Assembly (NCBI RefSeq): GCF_904846525.1
Contig: NZ_CAJHAZ010000002.1
Location: 186,001-250,000, forward strand
Reading direction: 5' to 3'
Length of the DNA stretch: 64,000 nucleotides
Source: Psychrobacter sp. 1044
GTDB taxonomy: Bacteria > Pseudomonadota > Gammaproteobacteria > Pseudomonadales > Moraxellaceae
The translations under genes were made by a program, and so were the position numbers. The notes under the pieces were generated by a model that worked only from the letters and a program-made list of their open reading frames with translations, searched no databases and was not told the DNA's origin. Shown piece after piece: positions 25,145 through 37,283 of the stretch. Position 1 is the first letter of the stretch. Each line of letters begins with the position of its first letter.

Positions 25145-26929
25145 TTAAGCAGTGGCAGTACTAACTGCTTGAGCAAACGCTGATAATGCGCCTTTAAGCA
25201 TCGCTGATACAGTACTGCTACAAGTGCCAATGCCAGAATAAACTTCACCATCTACATTTAGTTGGATATAAGCCGCCGCATTTGCATTAGTTTTGTTGTC
25301 ATTATTGGTATCATCATCGATGCCATCACCGCTATTGTGCTGCGGATTAATCGCATGCTCAGCGTAGTTGATGACATGTATCGATTTACCAGTGTGCTGG
25401 GCAAGGCCGTCTATAAAAGATGATAATGGACCATTACCAGTGCCATCAATATTAATGATGTCCCCATTCATTTGTACTTGACCAGTAAAGTAGACTTCAC
25501 CGCCTTTATTATTGACCGTATAATCTAATAGCTCAAAACTGCCTTGCTGTAGATACGTGTCTTCAAAGGTTTGTAAGATTTCATCATTCTGCAATTCGCG
25601 AGCAGCTGATTCAGCTTGCTTCTGTACCACGCCGCTGAAGTCAATTTGCATCCAGCGCGGCAAATTAAAGCCATAGTTGCGCTGCAAGATATAAGCCACA
25701 CCGCCTTTACCAGACTGGCTATTGATACGTACCACATCCTGATAACTACGACCGATATGCGCCGGATCAATTGGCAAGTAAGCCACATCCCAAACGTTAT
25801 CCGTCTCGTTTTGATGCTTTTCGTTATAATCGAGAGATTTTTTGATGGCATCTTGATGCGAGCCACTAAAGGCCGTAAAGACCAATTCGCCGACGTATGG
25901 ATGACGCGGATGTAAGGGCAAATTGTTACATTCGCTGACCACTTGTACAATTTCGCTCATGTTACTAAAATCAAGCTCTGGATCGATACCTTGACTAAAC
26001 AAGTTCATCGCCATGACCATGATATCCATATTACCCGTACGCTCACCGTTACCCAATAGCGTACCTTCGATACGATCGGCGCCCGCTAATACCCCAAGCT
26101 CTGCTGCTGCAACCGCACAGCCACGGTCATTATGCGTATGCAAGCTAATAACGACATGCTCACGCTGGGCAAGATGACGGCAGAAATATTCGACTTGGTC
26201 GGCAAAAACATTGGGCATAGACGCTTCAACCGTCGCTGGCAAGTTTAAAATAACTTCCTGCCCTTGTTGTGGTTGCCATACTTCACAAACCGCATCACAG
26301 ACTTCTACGGCATATTCAGTTTCTGTTTGACTAAAGCTCTCAGGTGAATATTGGAACACCCATTCCGTCTCAGGATACTGTGCCGCATACTTCTGTAATA
26401 GCTTGGCACCAGTGATGGCAATTTCTTTAATCTCAGCTTTGTCTTTACCGTAGACCTTTTCACGTTGTACACGGCACGTTGAATTATAAACATGGACAAT
26501 CGCACGCTTCGCGCCTTTCAATGACTCAAACGTACGGGCAATCAAATGCTCACGAGCCTGCACCAATACCTGCAAAGTCACATCGTCTGGGACGTGATTT
26601 TCTTCGATAAGTTTACGAGCAAAATCAAACTCAACCTGCGCCGCTGATGGAAAGCCAATTTCAATTTCTTTAAAACCAACCTCAACCAACGTTTTAAAAA
26701 AACGCATTTTTTGTTCGATCGTCATCGGGTCAATCAGTGCTTGATTGCCATCACGCAGATCCACACTTGCCCAAATTGGTGACTTTTCAATCGTTTTGCT
26801 CGGCCAAGTACGATCTGACAGCGAGGGCGCAAAAGCAAATGGACGATACTTTTTATAATCAAAAGCGGCATTTTTGGGTGTAATCTTTGCAGTCGTTGAG
26901 GCTACAGTGCGTTTGGCTTGGTCAGACAT
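25145..26929 (-). CDS. leuA: 2-isopropylmalate synthase
   Basis: A 594-residue enzyme condensing acetyl-CoA with 2-oxoisovalerate, the first step of leucine synthesis. The catalytic TIM barrel shows VDLRDGNQALIDPM near residue 55 and SLHTHNDRGCAVAAAE near 245 with metal-binding His residues; the C-terminal leucine-sensing domain ends GEVYSGIGTCSSTVSAMLKGAL. It belongs to the longer (IPMS2-type) class. An Asn/Asp-rich linker (near residues 535-555) interrupts the regulatory domain. AAGGATTGATT precedes ATG 26929; the frame extends to a TTG at 26935. Divergent from an Lrp-type regulator with repeated boxes between them. Confidence 0.95.
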   Translation of the reverse strand: MSDQAKRTVASTTAKITPKNAAFDYKKYRPFAFAPSLSDRTWPSKTIEKSPIWASVDLRDGNQALIDPMTIEQKMRFFKTLVEVGFKEIEIGFPSAAQVEFDFARKLIEENHVPDDVTLQVLVQAREHLIARTFESLKGAKRAIVHVYNSTCRVQREKVYGKDKAEIKEIAITGAKLLQKYAAQYPETEWVFQYSPESFSQTETEYAVEVCDAVCEVWQPQQGQEVILNLPATVEASMPNVFADQVEYFCRHLAQREHVVISLHTHNDRGCAVAAAELGVLAGADRIEGTLLGNGERTGNMDIMVMAMNLFSQGIDPELDFSNMSEIVQVVSECNNLPLHPRHPYVGELVFTAFSGSHQDAIKKSLDYNEKHQNETDNVWDVAYLPIDPAHIGRSYQDVVRINSQSGKGGVAYILQRNYGFNLPRWMQIDFSGVVQKQAESAARELQNDEILQTFEDTYLQQGSFELLDYTVNNKGGEVYFTGQVQMNGDIINIDGTGNGPLSSFIDGLAQHTGKSIHVINYAEHAINPQHNSGDGIDDDTNNDNKTNANAAAYIQLNVDGEVYSGIGTCSSTVSAMLKGALSAFAQAVSTATA

Positions 26930-26988
26930 AATCAATCCTTAGATGATATGGGAATTTATGTTTTTAGCTGGACGGCTGGTGATTAGAT

Positions 26989-27044
26989 CAATGTTTATCA
27001 TACGAGATAACCAATGTTTATACCATAATAATATCAGAGTTTAT
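26989..27044. promoter_or_regulatory. Three GTTTAT boxes, 23-bp spaced, between leuA and lrp
   Basis: GTTTAT occurs at 26993, 27016 and 27039, exactly 23 bp apart, the first two within the longer repeat CAATGTTTAT. They lie between divergent leuA and an Lrp/AsnC-type gene. Lrp proteins bind several phased sites, so an operator is plausible. Confidence 0.45.
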
Positions 27045-27120
27045 GCAATAGAAATCAGCTTTCTTTTATAATATATGACACTATTTTAGTGAAAAAGTAC
27101 AATTTACTCAGTATAATTAG

Positions 27121-27636
27121 ATGAATTCACTAATAAAGCAACAGATCATGCCAAACAGTCATCTGGATAGTCCACATTTAGCCGATATTGATGAGATCGA
27201 TCGACAGCTCTTGCGCGTATTGCAAACTCAGGCACGTATGAGTATCACCGAGCTTGCCGAACGCGTCAACCTGTCAGCCACGCCTTGTGCACGCCGTATT
27301 AAACGCTTAGAAGATGCTGGTATTATCACGGGTTATCACACCAAAACGGATGCGCAAAAACTTGGCTACCCGCTCGCCGTCTTTATCGCGATTAGTATGG
27401 ATCGCCATACGGCTGAACGCTTTGAGCAATTTGAGCGTAAGATTCAGAGCTTTGATGAAGTCATTAGCTGTAGCATTGTCACGGGTCGTACGGAAGACTA
27501 CCTTATCAAGGTAAGAGTACGCGATATGGCACATTATGAGGAGTTTTTATTACATAGGCTCAATCGTATCGAAGGTGTCGCTCAAGTGCATACCAGTTTT
27601 GAGCTGCGAGAAATATTTAATCGTAGTGTGGTTTAA
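27121..27636 (+). CDS. Lrp/AsnC-family transcriptional regulator
   Basis: A 171-residue Lrp-type regulator. The N-terminal helix-turn-helix is IDRQLLRVLQTQARMSITELAERVNLSATPCARRIKRLEDAGIITGY (about residues 26-72), followed by the RAM ligand domain with GRTEDYLIKVRVRDMAHYEEFL. Start is given at ATG 27121; ATG 27148 is an alternative, and neither has a clear ribosome site. It is divergent from leuA, suggesting it senses leucine or another amino acid and controls leuA. Its 3' end overlaps the convergent MFS gene by 4 bp. General Lrp versus a dedicated paralog cannot be settled here. Confidence 0.88.
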   Translation: MNSLIKQQIMPNSHLDSPHLADIDEIDRQLLRVLQTQARMSITELAERVNLSATPCARRIKRLEDAGIITGYHTKTDAQKLGYPLAVFIAISMDRHTAERFEQFERKIQSFDEVISCSIVTGRTEDYLIKVRVRDMAHYEEFLLHRLNRIEGVAQVHTSFELREIFNRSVV

Positions 27637-28889
27637 ATGGTAGTCGGTGGCTGTCGACGAAACAATAGCAACAGCACCAATCCAACCATCAATCCAGCGG
27701 CGGCAACGAGTAACCCTGCATTGAAATTGTCGTCCTGCCCTGCCAATGCTACCGTCACCAATGGTCCCAAGAATTGACCCAATGCATAAGCCAAAGTTGC
27801 CAATCCTATCAGCAAATTTGAGTAAGCAGGATTGATATTTTTAATCAAAGTGAGCGTCATCGATACCATACCCACAAAGGTCAAACCTAAAATAGCAGCA
27901 TTGCCGTACAAACCAATAGCGCCGCCGAACCATATGGGCAAGCACATCCCAAATGCTTGTAATATCGTTAAGCCTATTAACGTTTTAATTTCACCAATTC
28001 GCTTGGCAAGTGCGCCCCACAGTGGATTTGATAACATCGCAAACACACCAACGACTAGCCAAATGAGCAATCCAGCATACGTCTGCGTCGTGAGGCGCTG
28101 TGCTGCCATGACTGGCAAAAAAGTCGCAGAGGTAATATAACCAAAGCCTGCCAGTACATAGCTCGCTGACAGCAAAGCAATAGCCTTACGATGACCAGCA
28201 ATGGCCTCATACAAAGCGCGCTTAAAGCTCAAATAGGTTTGATGCACTGACACGTGCTGTTTAGGATCAGTCCGCAGCGAGACGGAACCCTGTGCTTGTC
28301 TTGGTTTTACGGCATAGAGTAGCCATACCAGAGGTAAACTTGTAAAGCCTGCTACCAACCAAATGACATCAAAATGATAGCCCAATATCAACAACCACCA
28401 CGTCAGTATGGCAGAGGCACTGATGCCCACACCAATACCTGCGTAGTGTACTGCCGACAGTACAGAGCGGCGTTCAGGACTTAAGCTTTGAATCACAAAC
28501 GATGAGCTTAAAATCATCGCTACACCGCTTGCAATACCTGCGATTAGACGAATGAGATACCATAGAGTTAATGACATATCAGGTACGACAAGTAGCATCG
28601 TTGTGACGACACTTATAATCGCCCACAGTGTCAGCGCTTGCCACGTCGAGCGCTGAGGCACAAACATGGCAATGAGGGCACCGATAAAATAACCGATGTA
28701 ATTGATAGAGGCAAGCCAGCCTGCAATCGTCGTTGAAATCGACACTTGCACCATAATATCGGGTAAGGTGGCAGTAAACAAAAAACGTCCATAGCCCATG
28801 ACGACTGCCATGCAGTACATACCGATACAGGCAATGGCAGCTTCATTGGTAATATGAGCAAAAGCACGGCTTTTGAGAGCAGTCATCAT
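27633..28889 (-). CDS. MFS transporter (YbfB/YjiJ-like)
   Basis: About 418 residues with around 12 hydrophobic segments, of the major facilitator superfamily. The opening IACIGMYCMAVVMGYGRFLFTATLPDIMVQ and SINYIGYFIGALIAMF resemble the YbfB/YjiJ subgroup, whose substrates are poorly defined. ATG 28889 (or 28886) is preferred; the frame extends to a TTG at 28922. It ends in a 4-bp convergent overlap with the Lrp-type gene, and the ABC1 kinase gene lies behind it on the same strand. Confidence 0.85.
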   Translation of the reverse strand: MMTALKSRAFAHITNEAAIACIGMYCMAVVMGYGRFLFTATLPDIMVQVSISTTIAGWLASINYIGYFIGALIAMFVPQRSTWQALTLWAIISVVTTMLLVVPDMSLTLWYLIRLIAGIASGVAMILSSSFVIQSLSPERRSVLSAVHYAGIGVGISASAILTWWLLILGYHFDVIWLVAGFTSLPLVWLLYAVKPRQAQGSVSLRTDPKQHVSVHQTYLSFKRALYEAIAGHRKAIALLSASYVLAGFGYITSATFLPVMAAQRLTTQTYAGLLIWLVVGVFAMLSNPLWGALAKRIGEIKTLIGLTILQAFGMCLPIWFGGAIGLYGNAAILGLTFVGMVSMTLTLIKNINPAYSNLLIGLATLAYALGQFLGPLVTVALAGQDDNFNAGLLVAAAGLMVGLVLLLLFRRQPPTTI

Positions 28890-28983
28890 GACAGAGCCAT
28901 TTTTGCGGCCATTAGCACACAATCCTTTGTGTTAGAGCATTCAAGAGCAGCGGCGGATTAATAATCAAACATACAAGCGAAAA

Positions 28984-30336
28984 CTACGATACGTTTACTG
29001 TTGGCGGCATGGTCACATCTGTTTCTGTGTGTCCTAGCATTTGTACGCGTTGATCACTAAACATATCCATATCAGGTGCCAGCGTACGCATAAAGCGATC
29101 AAAATAGAGCATCTGCTTGGTCAATAAAGCAAAGTCACGTGGGAAATGTATGCCATGGCGCTTACCGACTTCTACAATCTCAAGCATCATTTTATTTAGC
29201 TCATCGGCTTGCTCTTTACTATTAAAAGGCACACCACTGGTAAAGGACTTGTCCTCCGCCATAATAGTCTTCATCATACGCTGCAAATCATTACCCAACG
29301 CCACTACATCGACTTTATTGCCACCATGGGTCATTTCCATATCAATCATATGGCGCGCCATCGCTTGATAGTCACTGTCCTGCATGGCTTGCATCATACC
29401 CATGCACGCACGCCAACTCTCAGCTTTTAGCTTACCGACAATACCAAAATCCAAAAAGCCAATACGACCATCGGTTAATAGCATCAAATTTCCCGCATGC
29501 AGGTCAGCATGAAAACTGTTGCACAGCATGAGACTGGCAAACCACGTATTCAAGGTATCCGCCATGACTTGCGCAGGATCAGCACAATACTGACGCATGA
29601 GCGACTCATCGACCATAGATACACCGTACAAGCGGCTCATGGTTAGTACACGCTTGGTCGTCAGCTCTTCATATACTTTGGGTGCTACCACGCGTGTATT
29701 GCCTGATACGGCTAAGAACTGCTGAAAATCGCGGATGTTTTGTGCCTCAGCGATAAAGTCAGTCTCGGCAAGCATGCGCAGGCGAATCTCATCGATAATC
29801 GGCGCAATACTGGCAAACTTCATCGACGGCATCAGAATCTCAAGTAACTTAGTCACCCCATGCAATACGCCCAAATCCGTTTGCATAATAGTCTCGACGT
29901 CAGGCTTTTGTACCTTTAATACGACTTCATCGCCATTATGCAACCGTGCCGCATGAACTTGAGCAATAGAGGCTGAAGCTAGTGGCTTTGAGTCGATATG
30001 GGCGAACTTATCAGCGAGCGTCATGCCATCAACCGCCAACTCTTCTTTCAATACCTGCTCGATATAAGCATAAGACAGTGGCGTGGTCTGATCCAAACAG
30101 CTCTGAAAAGCTTTTACATATTCGCGTGGAAACAGTGACGGCGTACTGGCGATAAACTGACCAATCTTGATATAAGTCGTGCCCAACTGCTCAAACGTTT
30201 CTTTTAATAATGTGGCATCAGGCTTTTCACCTTTTGCCACTCTCAGCGCAGATAAACCTGCCACGCTGGCTGTTTGGCGAACACGGTTCATGACATTGAA
30301 GGTATGCTTTAATAAATGCGGACGATGAATTTTCAT
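28984..30336 (-). CDS. ABC1/AarF/UbiB-family atypical kinase
   Basis: About 450 residues of the ABC1 (UbiB/ADCK) family. Family motifs are KxGQ as YIKIGQFIASTPSLFPREY near residue 54, the Ala-rich loop SASIAQVH, ExD in AETDFIAEAQN, the catalytic-loop HADLHAGN and metal-binding DFG in FLDFGIVG. Members support ubiquinone synthesis or lipid homeostasis, with ATPase rather than classic kinase activity. True UbiB is about 540 residues with C-terminal membrane helices, which are absent here, so this is more likely an AarF-like paralog. ATG 30336 is preferred over an upstream TTG at 30345. Confidence 0.88.
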   Translation of the reverse strand: MKIHRPHLLKHTFNVMNRVRQTASVAGLSALRVAKGEKPDATLLKETFEQLGTTYIKIGQFIASTPSLFPREYVKAFQSCLDQTTPLSYAYIEQVLKEELAVDGMTLADKFAHIDSKPLASASIAQVHAARLHNGDEVVLKVQKPDVETIMQTDLGVLHGVTKLLEILMPSMKFASIAPIIDEIRLRMLAETDFIAEAQNIRDFQQFLAVSGNTRVVAPKVYEELTTKRVLTMSRLYGVSMVDESLMRQYCADPAQVMADTLNTWFASLMLCNSFHADLHAGNLMLLTDGRIGFLDFGIVGKLKAESWRACMGMMQAMQDSDYQAMARHMIDMEMTHGGNKVDVVALGNDLQRMMKTIMAEDKSFTSGVPFNSKEQADELNKMMLEIVEVGKRHGIHFPRDFALLTKQMLYFDRFMRTLAPDMDMFSDQRVQMLGHTETDVTMPPTVNVS

Positions 30337-30422
30337 AAAAAACAACTATGGTCATAAGGAAGGTTTTTGAGAATAAGCGATTATAAATAATGACAAGTCA
30401 CACCGCCACTAATGAACAATGA

Positions 30423-31217
30423 CTAATGACTGCTGCAAACAGGACACGCGGCATCTTGGCGATAGCCCATCAGCCGTTGCTGCATCTGGCTACCATCCCA
30501 TATTAATAGCTTATTTGTCAGTGGATTTTTGGTTAATCCCAAATACTGCAGGGCAGCATTCGCTTGCAAATTACCCATGATAGCAGTGGTACTCGCTAGC
30601 ACACCTGAGTTGGCACACGTACGCTCATCAGCCGCCGCATCAAGTACTACCGAACCAAACACGCAGTGATAACAACCAGTGTTTAGTTGCGGCTCAAATA
30701 GCGCCAACTGACCTTGCATCCCAATCGCTGAGGCAGATAATAGCGGGATTTTATAGCGCACGCTAATACGATTGATGACATCACGCGTAGCAAAATTGTC
30801 GGTGCAATCTAAAAGCAAGTCAGGCTTGCCTGTCGCCATATCGAGCAATTCATAAGCATTGTCTTCGCTTAATCTTGCAACTGTACCGCGAGCGGTAATT
30901 AAAGGGTTAATACGCTCTAACATGTGCGCCGCTGTTAGCGCCTTAGTTTTACCAATATCCTCAGGTAAAAACAGCGTTTGGCGCTGCAAGTTGCTGGCTT
31001 CAATGACGTCATCATCTATAAGATGAATGTGCCCAAGTCCTGCACGCACCAGCGTCTCAGAAGCAGGACAACCAAGCCCGCCTGCCCCTATCATGACCAC
31101 ACGAGCTGATTTTAAGCGTAATTGAGCGTCAATATCCCAACCATCTAATAATATTTGCCTTGCATAACGCAGCAGCTCTTCATCCAACAACTGCCCTTTA
31201 TCTGATGTGTGCGCCAT
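30423..31217 (-). CDS. moeB: MoeB/ThiF-type adenylyltransferase
   Basis: About 264 residues of the E1-like ThiF/MoeB/HesA family. GAGGLGCPASETLVRAG is the ATP-binding loop, DDDVIEASNLQRQ and CTDNFATRDVIN follow, and two CxxC pairs (CYHC and CPVC at the C-terminus) form the zinc site. MoeB adenylates the MoaD C-terminus in molybdopterin synthesis. ATG 31217 is chosen over a frame extension to 31259. It follows prmC directly on the same strand, the same prmC-moeB order as in Pseudomonas, which supports MoeB over ThiF. Confidence 0.85.
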   Translation of the reverse strand: MAHTSDKGQLLDEELLRYARQILLDGWDIDAQLRLKSARVVMIGAGGLGCPASETLVRAGLGHIHLIDDDVIEASNLQRQTLFLPEDIGKTKALTAAHMLERINPLITARGTVARLSEDNAYELLDMATGKPDLLLDCTDNFATRDVINRISVRYKIPLLSASAIGMQGQLALFEPQLNTGCYHCVFGSVVLDAAADERTCANSGVLASTTAIMGNLQANAALQYLGLTKNPLTNKLLIWDGSQMQQRLMGYRQDAACPVCSSH

Positions 31218-31252
31218 ATTTATTACCAATAACCTATTATTAAAGAAGTCTA

Positions 31253-32164
31253 CTAACAAAAATCTGATGACTTAATTTGACCCAGCGTAACACGATCATT
31301 ACCACCATAATCTTGTACTGTACGCACAGATTCAAAGTCACTATCTACAAACAACTTGCGAACGGCATCACCTTGGTCAAAACCATGTTCGATAGCCAGT
31401 AGCCCACCGACACGCAAGTATTTCGGTGCCTGTCCTACGATATTCTCTATATCGGCAAGCCCATGATTGGGGGCACTTAAGGCACTAATAGGTTCGGCTA
31501 CAAGGCGTGCTAAATGCTCATCTTCCTCATCGATATAAGGAGGGTTGGACACAATCACATCAAATAATAGCTCGCCATGACTGGGCAGCTCGTCATACCA
31601 ACTGCTTTGTATAAACTCAATATCAGCAACATCATTGATAACTGCATTGTGCTGAGCAACCTTGAGCGCTTCTGGCGACATATCCACCGCAACGACTTGC
31701 CAGCTTTCGGCCTTACTGTCTGAACGCTGCGTATTTAACTCGTGAGCGAGACTAATCGCAATACAACCTGAACCCGTCCCTAAATCCAATAACCGTTTTG
31801 GGCTGCTGACACTGTTTGGCTGAGATTTTATCCAAGTTAATACTTGCTCAATCAGTATCTCAGTATCAGGTCGCGGAATTAAAGTGTGCTCATTGACAGT
31901 AAATATCAGCGACCAAAATTCTTGCTGACCAGTCAAATACGCAAGTGGGATTCCTTGCTGCATTTTCACCACACCTGCATTGAACTCCGAAAGCTCGCTG
32001 TCTGTTAGCTGGTAACCTTCATCCATTATTAAAAATATCGCAGGCTTATCGATGACATATAATAGCCAATCGGTGAGCCAAAATGACGGTAGCTTGCTAT
32101 TTGCAGCCTCATTCGTCAATTGCTGAATGTGCTGCTTTATCTGACGAATAGTCGATGCTGTCAT
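31253..32164 (-). CDS. prmC: Release-factor glutamine methyltransferase PrmC
   Basis: A 303-residue SAM-dependent enzyme that N5-methylates the GGQ glutamine of release factors 1 and 2. The SAM loop LDLGTGSGCIAISLA, the acidic VVAVDMS and the catalytic NPPY motif (VSNPPYI) are all present, preceded by the helical N-terminal domain ending PLAYLTGQQEFW. AAGAG lies 6 bp before ATG 32164. prfA and hemA, the frequent partners upstream, are not here; an AmpG-like gene is instead. Confidence 0.95.
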   Translation of the reverse strand: MTASTIRQIKQHIQQLTNEAANSKLPSFWLTDWLLYVIDKPAIFLIMDEGYQLTDSELSEFNAGVVKMQQGIPLAYLTGQQEFWSLIFTVNEHTLIPRPDTEILIEQVLTWIKSQPNSVSSPKRLLDLGTGSGCIAISLAHELNTQRSDSKAESWQVVAVDMSPEALKVAQHNAVINDVADIEFIQSSWYDELPSHGELLFDVIVSNPPYIDEEDEHLARLVAEPISALSAPNHGLADIENIVGQAPKYLRVGGLLAIEHGFDQGDAVRKLFVDSDFESVRTVQDYGGNDRVTLGQIKSSDFC

Positions 32165-32215
32165 AATTAACTCTTAAAAACATGATGAATCAATGAGAAT
32201 AAAATACCGCTTAGC

Positions 32216-34117
32216 CTACTCTGACGCGCGTGGTGGCTCTTTGGTATCAGTCAGGTTTGGATTCGCCTTGGCCAACTTATCACTGCTTCCATCGTTATTG
32301 TCATCGCCATAAATATCATCGTTATCACCAATGACGATATGTTTATCAACGAAATAAATCAATGCCAAAATCGGAATCCCAATAGCGAAAGTAAAGATAA
32401 AGAAAAATGGATAGCCCATATTATCGACGATAGCACCTGAATAACCACCCATCACTTTGGGAATGAGCGTCATTAATGAAGAGAAAATCGCATACTGCAC
32501 TGCCGTAAAACGAATAGACGTTAGAGCAGATAAGAAAGCAATAAACACGGCACTCGCCAGCCCTGCTGCCAAGTTATCAAATATGACCGCAACATACATA
32601 AATGGCAAACTGCCTGGGTTGTAAGTTAGTAGTACAAACAACAAATTGGTCGCACACGCAAGAATTGCCCCAATCATCATGGCATGCATCATACGGAAAC
32701 GCTGTGCCAATAGCCCACCTAAGAACCCACCTGCAATCGCCATAATCACGCCGACGAGTTTCACTGCATTGGCAATATCTGTTTTACTAAAGCCCATGTC
32801 TTGATAAAAAACGTTGGAAATAACGCCTGCCACGATGTCTGAGATACGATATAGCCCAATGAGCGCCAATAGTAATAACGCCTTTGTGCCATAGCGTCTA
32901 AAAAAGTCCAGGATCGGCTCGACCCAAGTTGCCATGGCTACTTCTTTTTTCACCAACCCCACTTGTACCAATGCATAACCTGCTACTATCGCTACACCCA
33001 AGCTTATCAGCAGATGCAATGTTTCAACAAAGAAGCTAGAAAACGCCCCTTCGAACTCTGGCAATACTTGTCCCATTAATATATAAGCGGCGATAAACGC
33101 GATCACTGAAAACACAAACAATGCTACTAATCTCACGTAGTCTTCGCGAGTTTCGGCAACCAATGGCGCTTTATTAATAATTTTTGGTTGATTGATGATG
33201 AAATACAACAGCAGCAACGGTGCGCAAGCGACCAATGCCAAAAAATAAAACTTAATCGCTGGCATGACCATTAACGGTATCATCGCCAATGTGCTATCGA
33301 ACACTGTATTAATCAAAATATTGATCAGATAAATAATGCCAAAAATCAGACCTGGGATAAGTAATAAAGCAGAGTAAATAAGAAATACTTTTAAATTGCC
33401 CTTTTGCTTTTTACTTTGCAACGTTTCAGCCGTTGGCTCATAGCTGGCAAACGTGGTTAATACCCCTAAAGTCATGACACCTGCCATAATGTAGTAAGTA
33501 TTTCGCCATGCCTCATAACTATAAAAAGTCTCATTCGAGCCAAAAAAATCTGCCAAATATAACGCGCCTGCACCCGCAACGATCATGCCGATACGATAAC
33601 CCGACACATAAATAGAGGATAGAATGGACTGCATCGATGGCGGCGCAAGCTCGATGCGGTAAGCATCAATCACGATATCTTGGGTGGCAGAAGAAAAGCC
33701 AAGCAAAACCGCAGCGCCTGCCATGTAGACTAAAACGTCTTCACTAACTGGATTAACATTTGCCATCAAAAAGATAGCAAATATGATAAGCAGCTGTGAT
33801 ACCACCATCCAACTGCGACGACGACCCAACCATTTGGTCAAAAATGGCACAGGAAGCGCATCTATTAATGGCGCCCAAATAAATTTAAACGAATAACCCA
33901 GTGCCGCCCAGCTAAACATGGTCACAACACTACGATCAATGCCTGCCTCTCTAAGCCAAAGTGATAAACTTGAAAAAATAAGCAGTATAGGAATACCCGC
34001 TGAAAAGCCCAAAAACAACATGATAATGACACGAGGGTCTAAATAAGCCTTTGCAGCCTCTCCCCATGATTTTTTGACAGCTGGTTGATTGGGTGGCACA
34101 GATTTGACAGCAGACAT
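32216..34117 (-). CDS. ampG: AmpG-like muropeptide permease (MFS), extended
   Basis: A 633-residue MFS protein matching AmpG, which imports anhydro-muropeptides for cell-wall recycling and beta-lactamase control. The start (PRVIIMLFLGFSAGIPILLIFSSLSLWLREAGI) and LGFSSATQDIVIDAYRIE near residue 135 are typical. E. coli AmpG has 491 residues: the difference is a central insertion of roughly 150 residues (about 235-400) with several more hydrophobic helices and a Lys-rich loop, plus an Asp-rich C-terminal tail (DNDDIYGDDNNDG). AmpC-type induction would be its expected link, but no ampR or ampC is nearby. Confidence 0.8.
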   Translation of the reverse strand: MSAVKSVPPNQPAVKKSWGEAAKAYLDPRVIIMLFLGFSAGIPILLIFSSLSLWLREAGIDRSVVTMFSWAALGYSFKFIWAPLIDALPVPFLTKWLGRRRSWMVVSQLLIIFAIFLMANVNPVSEDVLVYMAGAAVLLGFSSATQDIVIDAYRIELAPPSMQSILSSIYVSGYRIGMIVAGAGALYLADFFGSNETFYSYEAWRNTYYIMAGVMTLGVLTTFASYEPTAETLQSKKQKGNLKVFLIYSALLLIPGLIFGIIYLINILINTVFDSTLAMIPLMVMPAIKFYFLALVACAPLLLLYFIINQPKIINKAPLVAETREDYVRLVALFVFSVIAFIAAYILMGQVLPEFEGAFSSFFVETLHLLISLGVAIVAGYALVQVGLVKKEVAMATWVEPILDFFRRYGTKALLLLALIGLYRISDIVAGVISNVFYQDMGFSKTDIANAVKLVGVIMAIAGGFLGGLLAQRFRMMHAMMIGAILACATNLLFVLLTYNPGSLPFMYVAVIFDNLAAGLASAVFIAFLSALTSIRFTAVQYAIFSSLMTLIPKVMGGYSGAIVDNMGYPFFFIFTFAIGIPILALIYFVDKHIVIGDNDDIYGDDNNDGSSDKLAKANPNLTDTKEPPRASE

Positions 34118-37034
<2,917 letters not shown>

Positions 37035-37065
37035 AACCCACTGAAATAGATACGCCTTTATCTTA

Positions 37066-37096
37066 AAAAAGCCCTCTTTAATCGAGGGCTTTTTTA
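37066..37096 (+). terminator. Terminator of katG
   Basis: AAAAAAGCCCTC / GAGGGCTTTTTT stem-loop 32 bp after katG. Confidence 0.9.
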
Positions 37097-37221
37097 TTGT
37101 AATGATTTACTTCTAGCAACGGACAAACGACTTATCCTATATTCCAAATAAATATAAATAGATAACCATTAAGTATATACAAGAATAAACACTTTGTTTT
37201 ACACTACTTGCTTACTGCATA

Positions 37222-37270
37222 TTTGTACATTTTCACTTTTGTATACAGACAGGGTTTGTATATTTATACA
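37222..37270 (+). promoter_or_regulatory. Repeated TTTGTAYA boxes and palindrome before cysB
   Basis: TTTGTACA at 37222 and TTTGTATA at 37238 and 37255 recur every 16-17 bp; the last begins the inverted repeat TGTATA-TT-TATACA (37257-37270), ending 13 bp before the start codon. It suggests an autoregulatory operator. Confidence 0.4.
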
Positions 37271-37283
37271 ATAGGATTTAGTT

